Part shown: in pieces, positions 6,868 to 9,377 of the stretch
How the letters are laid out: each line of letters opens with the position of its first letter
Position numbering within the stretch: position 1 is the first letter of the stretch
Assembly (NCBI GenBank): GCA_041584055.1
Contig: JBFHER010000154.1
Coordinates: forward strand, 1 to 9,377
Length of the DNA: 9,377 nt
Origin: JBFHER01 sp041584055
Lineage (GTDB): Bacteria; Bacteroidota; Bacteroidia; Bacteroidales; UBA5342
Reading direction: 5' to 3'
The notes under the pieces: generated by a model
Told to the model about the DNA's origin: nothing
What the model saw: only the letters and a program-made list of their open reading frames with translations
The model's database searches: none
Made by a program: the position numbers and the translations under genes

Positions 6868-7589
6868 CGTTTTGCAATCCTCCATTTGGTTAGTGCAAGA
6901 AAAAAGAGAATGACTGACGCAAAATAAAGCAGGTCTCTGGAGTCGATAACTCCCCTGCTAAAAGCCTGATAGTGACTTTCCATTCCCAGGTGGCTAAGGT
7001 ATTTTAACAAGCCGGTTAATCCCGGAATAGCTGAGATAAGATCAAATGCAGCATAGAAGAAGAAGCTCAATGAAAGGGACAGAATAAAGGCGGTGATCTG
7101 GTTGTCGGTGAGGCTTGATGCAAAGGTTCCGATGGCCGTGTAAGTCGCTCCTAACATCAGCAGTGCAAAATAGGAACCCCATATCGCACCTGTGTCAATG
7201 TTCCACACAGGGGAAGCCATTCTTCCAACAGAATAGAAATAAATGAGGGTTGGGGCCAATGCAATGATAAGCAAGAGCAGTGCTGCCAGATATTTTCCCA
7301 GCACAATCTGATATTCCCTTACAGGTCGTGTGATGAGCAATTCGATGGTGCTGCTTTTATATTCTTCAGAAAATAAACGCATGGTAATGGCTGGAATCAA
7401 AAAAAGAAACAACCATGGGCCCAGTTCGAAAAACCCTTGCATGTGTGCATAGGTTCCCGATGGAATATTCCAACTTCCGGGAAGAACCCAGAGAAATAAT
7501 CCGGTTACCAAAAGAAATATCCCTGTTATGATATATCCTGTAATGGTATTGAAAAATAAGGAAACTTCTCTTTTGAATATTGTTAGCAT
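6864..7589 (-). CDS. gldF: Gliding motility ABC transporter permease GldF
   Basis: This 241-aa ABC-2 type permease has about six membrane segments (roughly 18-36, 55-72, 98-122, 140-158, 166-190 and 218-236). The cytoplasmic loop RLFSEEYKSSTIELLITRP, followed by VREYQIVLGKYLA, is the typical coupling region of GldF/NosY-like permeases. The cytoplasmic start MLTIFKREVSLFF is also characteristic. The ATG at 7589 is preferred over an in-frame TTG at 7595 because it matches the family N-terminus. In Flavobacterium johnsoniae, GldA, GldF and GldG are an ABC transporter linked to gliding, but homologues also occur in non-gliding Bacteroidota. Motility therefore cannot be concluded from these genes alone. 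It is first in the gldFG transcription unit and diverges from the adaptor gene. Confidence 0.92.
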   Translation of the reverse strand: MLTIFKREVSLFFNTITGYIITGIFLLVTGLFLWVLPGSWNIPSGTYAHMQGFFELGPWLFLFLIPAITMRLFSEEYKSSTIELLITRPVREYQIVLGKYLAALLLLIIALAPTLIYFYSVGRMASPVWNIDTGAIWGSYFALLMLGATYTAIGTFASSLTDNQITAFILSLSLSFFFYAAFDLISAIPGLTGLLKYLSHLGMESHYQAFSRGVIDSRDLLYFASVILFFLALTKWRIAKR

Positions 7590-7612
7590 GCCCAAAAATA
7601 ATGGTTGAGTCG

Positions 7613-7620
7613 CAAATTTA
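7613..7620 (-). promoter_or_regulatory. Probable -7 box for gldFG
   Basis: The minus strand reads TAAATTTG, an exact TAnnTTTG match, 23 bp before the gldF ATG. The expected -33 position lacks a good TTTG. The short leader that results is normal for this group. Confidence 0.52.
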
Positions 7621-7664
7621 ATACAATCAGGTGATAAAAATCGTTAATATTTTTAATGCAGTTT

Positions 7665-7692
7665 TTTGATACGTGCTTAAAGCGTATCTTTA
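7665..7692 (+). promoter_or_regulatory. Candidate promoter for the adaptor gene
   Basis: TTTG (7665-7668) and TATCTTTA (7685-7692) approximate the -33/-7 pair with a 16-nt spacer, slightly short, and with A instead of G at the last -7 base. The region lies 40-70 bp before the ATG at 7734. Confidence 0.38.
7668..7688. promoter_or_regulatory. Inverted repeat overlapping the adaptor-gene promoter (possible operator)
   Basis: GATACG and CGTATC form a perfect 6-bp inverted repeat with a 9-nt centre. The repeat fills the space between the candidate -33 and -7 boxes and covers the first -7 bases. A dimeric repressor site there would block transcription. No regulator gene is adjacent, so the role is inferred only from position and symmetry. 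Confidence 0.3.
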
Positions 7693-7733
7693 CTTTTTAA
7701 ACTTAATGTAGAATTAAGTAACAGAACGAAAAT

Positions 7734-8996
7734 ATGAAAAGAGCAAAAATCTTTGGTTTGATAGTGGCAGGAGCCTTTCTTGTCATCATGGCAATTGTAC
7801 TACTTGGCAAAGAGGAGGCAACAGAGGTGAAATATGTGAAGGCAGAACGCAGGTACTTTGAGGTTTCTGTGGAAGGAAAAGGAGAGATTGTTGCCGCAAA
7901 ATGCATTAATATTTATCCTCCTGAACTGTTTTTTGACAGAACGCTAGGGATCAACGATATGAAGATTGATAATCTGGTAAAGGAAGGAACCAAGGTTAAA
8001 AAAGGTGATTTCATTGCAGAATTAGATCATTCACAGGTTGAACAAAGGATTAAGGATCTGGAAGAAAGAATTCTACAAATGGAGGAAAGACTTGAAATTG
8101 CCTTGCTGGACTCTTCCGTAGACTTGTCTGGGGTGCGTGTAAGCATTCAGCAGGTGGAAGACCGACTTGAGGATGCAAGCATCCGGGTAGAGCAGTCAGT
8201 TTACGAATCACCCGCCATTCAGCGACAGGTAAGAATTGCAAAAGACAGACTTGTTCGTCAGCTGGAAAATGCACAACGAAATTATCAACGACGAAAAATT
8301 TATGAAAAAAATGCCATTGCTTCTATTAATGAAAGGCTTGATAGATATCGCAAAGAACTCGAGAAACTGGTTCAACTCAATGCTCAATTGAAAATTTATG
8401 CACCGGAAGATGGTATCGTGATTTATTCCAGAGGACATAGGGGGAAAGTGAAAACCGGTGATAGAATCTCTCCATATTGGGGAGCCGTGATCGCAACTTT
8501 GCCTGATTTGAATAATCTGGATTCCGAAGTTTTGATCAACGAGATTGAGATTACAAAACTGGAGATTGGAAAGGAGGTTCGTATCACAGTGGATGCAATC
8601 AAGGATAAAAATTTTTCAGGTGTTGTTAAGGAAATCTCAAGCATTGGAAAAAAATCAAACGAAGATGATTTCAAAGTATATAAGGTGCTTGTCTCACTCA
8701 CGGATACAGAACAAGAGTTAAAACCTTCCATGACTACTTTGAATAGCTTTGTACTGGATACCATCCCTAATGCGCTCGTAATTCCTTTGAATGCCGTTTT
8801 TGGTGAGGAGAACCATAATTTTGTATATCTGAAAAGTGGAATTCATGTGGTTAAAAAAGAGGTTAAGTTAGGTCTTCAAAATAAGTTGGAAGTGGTTGTT
8901 TCAGGAGGATTGGATGATGGTGATAGAATCCTTCTAAGAGAACCTGAGAATGCTGAAAAGATTAAGAAAATTTACCTGGAAGACAAGGACGTTTAA
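7734..8996 (+). CDS. Periplasmic adaptor / membrane fusion protein (HlyD/AcrA superfamily)
   Basis: This 420-aa protein should link an inner-membrane efflux or secretion pump to an outer-membrane TolC-like channel. An N-terminal membrane anchor (about 6-24) follows a basic start. Two half-lipoyl segments (about 46-100 and 220-256, the second with IYAPEDGIVIYS) bracket a long charged helical hairpin (about 100-218). The beta-barrel follows (about 262-340, ending LKPSMTTLNSF). The C-terminal membrane-proximal domain contains ALVIPLNAVF and the terminal GGLDDGDRILL. The architecture is complete. Adaptors of this kind normally sit beside a MacB-like ABC pump or an RND pump and an outer-membrane factor. 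Here none is adjacent downstream, where a tRNA gene follows, nor upstream, unless it cooperates with the divergent gldFG, which is speculation. The substrate is unknown. Confidence 0.9.
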   Translation: MKRAKIFGLIVAGAFLVIMAIVLLGKEEATEVKYVKAERRYFEVSVEGKGEIVAAKCINIYPPELFFDRTLGINDMKIDNLVKEGTKVKKGDFIAELDHSQVEQRIKDLEERILQMEERLEIALLDSSVDLSGVRVSIQQVEDRLEDASIRVEQSVYESPAIQRQVRIAKDRLVRQLENAQRNYQRRKIYEKNAIASINERLDRYRKELEKLVQLNAQLKIYAPEDGIVIYSRGHRGKVKTGDRISPYWGAVIATLPDLNNLDSEVLINEIEITKLEIGKEVRITVDAIKDKNFSGVVKEISSIGKKSNEDDFKVYKVLVSLTDTEQELKPSMTTLNSFVLDTIPNALVIPLNAVFGEENHNFVYLKSGIHVVKKEVKLGLQNKLEVVVSGGLDDGDRILLREPENAEKIKKIYLEDKDV

Positions 8997-9046
8997 GGAT
9001 ACATTTGAGAATCTTCGCTTCAGATTCCATATTTCATGAAATTTAT

Positions 9047-9054
9047 TACTTTTG
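9047..9054 (+). promoter_or_regulatory. Probable -7 box for tRNA-Arg
   Basis: TACTTTTG is an exact TAnnTTTG match and continues as TTTGCAC, the same extension seen in the tRNA-fMet promoter (TATATTTGCAC). It ends 11 bp before the mature tRNA 5' end, so the leader would be only a few nucleotides. No clear -33 TTTG is visible. Confidence 0.62.
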
Positions 9055-9065
9055 CACAGAATATC

Positions 9066-9137
9066 GGCTGCATAGTTCAATGGATAGAATGTCAGATTCC
9101 GGTTCTGATGATCTGGGTTCGAATCCCGGTGCGGTCA
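9066..9137 (+). tRNA. tRNA-Arg (anticodon CCG)
   Basis: This is a full cloverleaf of 72 nt. The acceptor pairs GGCTGCA with TGCGGTC (two G·U wobbles). The D-stem is GTTC/GAAT and the anticodon stem is TCAGA/TCTGA. The loop TTCCGGT gives anticodon CCG (9099-9101), reading CGG codons. The T-arm is CTGGG-TTCGAAT-CCCGG. The discriminator is A and CCA is not encoded. Its last 16 bases are the first bases of the downstream 127-bp repeat. Confidence 0.95.
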
Positions 9138-9150
9138 CAAGACAGAGTAG

Positions 9151-9185
9151 AGTGTGAGTTCCGAGTGTGGGGCTCGCACTTTTTT
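9151..9185 (+). terminator. Intrinsic terminator of tRNA-Arg
   Basis: AGTGTGAGTTCC (9151-9162) pairs with GGGGCTCGCACT (9169-9180) as a 12-bp stem with three G·U wobbles and a 6-nt loop. Six T residues follow (9180-9185). It lies 13 bp after the tRNA 3' end. Confidence 0.9.
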
Positions 9186-9277
9186 GTTTGACGAATCATC
9201 TTCACCGGGATGAGAAGTTTATCCCGTACCGACTGAAGGAGGTCGGGAAATCCCGGTGCGGTCACAAGACAGAGTAG

Positions 9278-9312
9278 AGTGTGAGTTCCGAGTGTGGGGC
9301 TCGCACTTTTTT
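9278..9312 (+). terminator. Second, identical copy of the tRNA-Arg terminator
   Basis: This is the same 12-bp stem and T-run as the terminator 127 bp upstream, carried in repeat unit two. It would catch any transcript that reads through the first copy. Confidence 0.82.
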
Positions 9313-9377
9313 GTTTGACGAATCATCTTCACCGGGATGAGAAGTTTATCCCGTACCGACTGAAGGAGGTCGGGAAA

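Larger units (their letters stand above)
9122..9377 (+). repeat. Exact 127-bp tandem repeat carrying the tRNA-Arg 3' end, open at window end
   Basis: Unit one is 9122-9248 and unit two is 9249-9375. The two bases 9376-9377 would begin a third. I find no difference between units across the whole overlap. Each unit starts with the tRNA-Arg 3' end (AATCCCGGTGCGGTCA, the T-stem 3' strand plus acceptor 3' strand). It then carries an intrinsic terminator and a palindromic module: CACCGGGAT at 9203-9211, CGGGAT/ATCCCG at 9206-9226, and CCGAC/GTCGG at 9229-9246. No open reading frame of note lies within it. Because the copy in unit two lacks the tRNA 5' part, it is a tRNA 3' fragment and not a second gene. 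Confidence 0.88.

Noticed and set aside
7590..7733. Small gene in the gldF-adaptor intergenic region
   Set aside because: No open frame with a plausible start fills it. The space holds promoter-like boxes and an inverted repeat.
8423..8764. Minus-strand frame of 113 codons opposite the adaptor gene
   Set aside because: It is the complement of the beta-barrel coding region, with Ser/Phe/Ile-rich composition typical of antisense frames.
9249..9264. A second tRNA-Arg gene in the right-hand repeat
   Set aside because: Only the last 16 bases of the tRNA are duplicated. No acceptor 5' strand, D-arm or anticodon arm precedes it.

Overview
The window looks like chromosomal DNA from a gliding-lineage member of the Bacteroidota. 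Three things point there. It carries gldF and gldG. Several upstream regions contain a TAnnTTTG -7 box, the Bacteroidota housekeeping promoter, with one clear TTTG -33 partner. The starts lack Shine-Dalgarno sequences and have A-rich leaders instead. I cannot name the genus; Cytophagales-, Chitinophagales- or Flavobacteriia-like bacteria would all fit.

Layout. 19-91 (minus) is an initiator tRNA-fMet. Directly upstream of it, 91-242 holds two 76-bp tandem units that each copy the 5' half of that tRNA, with a palindrome inserted in the D-loop. A well-formed promoter (310-340) would transcribe both units as the tRNA leader. Next on the minus strand is sucC (408-1601) with its own terminator (344-386). 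A plus-strand conserved protein of unknown function follows (1761-2468). It ends 3 bp from the end of a minus-strand block which, in transcription order, is gldF (7589-6864), gldG (6867-5149), dnaN (5050-3926), a DEDDh exonuclease (3854-3087) and an FAH-family hydrolase (3083-2472). gldF and gldG overlap by 4 nt. dnaN has its own -7 box and a terminator. The exonuclease and hydrolase genes are 3 nt apart. Diverging from gldF is a lone plus-strand periplasmic adaptor (membrane fusion protein) gene at 7734-8996.

The right end holds tRNA-Arg(CCG) at 9066-9137. It is followed by an exact 127-bp tandem repeat (9122 to the window end). Each unit carries the 3' end of the tRNA, a strong terminator hairpin and an inverted-repeat module, and the array is still running when the window stops.

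The protein genes are mostly housekeeping: TCA cycle (SucC), replication clamp (DnaN), nucleic-acid processing (exonuclease), keto-acid metabolism (FAH hydrolase), gliding/ABC transport (GldFG) and envelope efflux (adaptor). The unusual material is at the two edges, where a tRNA gene has spawned tandem partial copies: 5' halves upstream of tRNA-fMet and 3' ends downstream of tRNA-Arg, each combined with palindromic sequence. I see no CRISPR array, transposase, phage gene or defence cassette.
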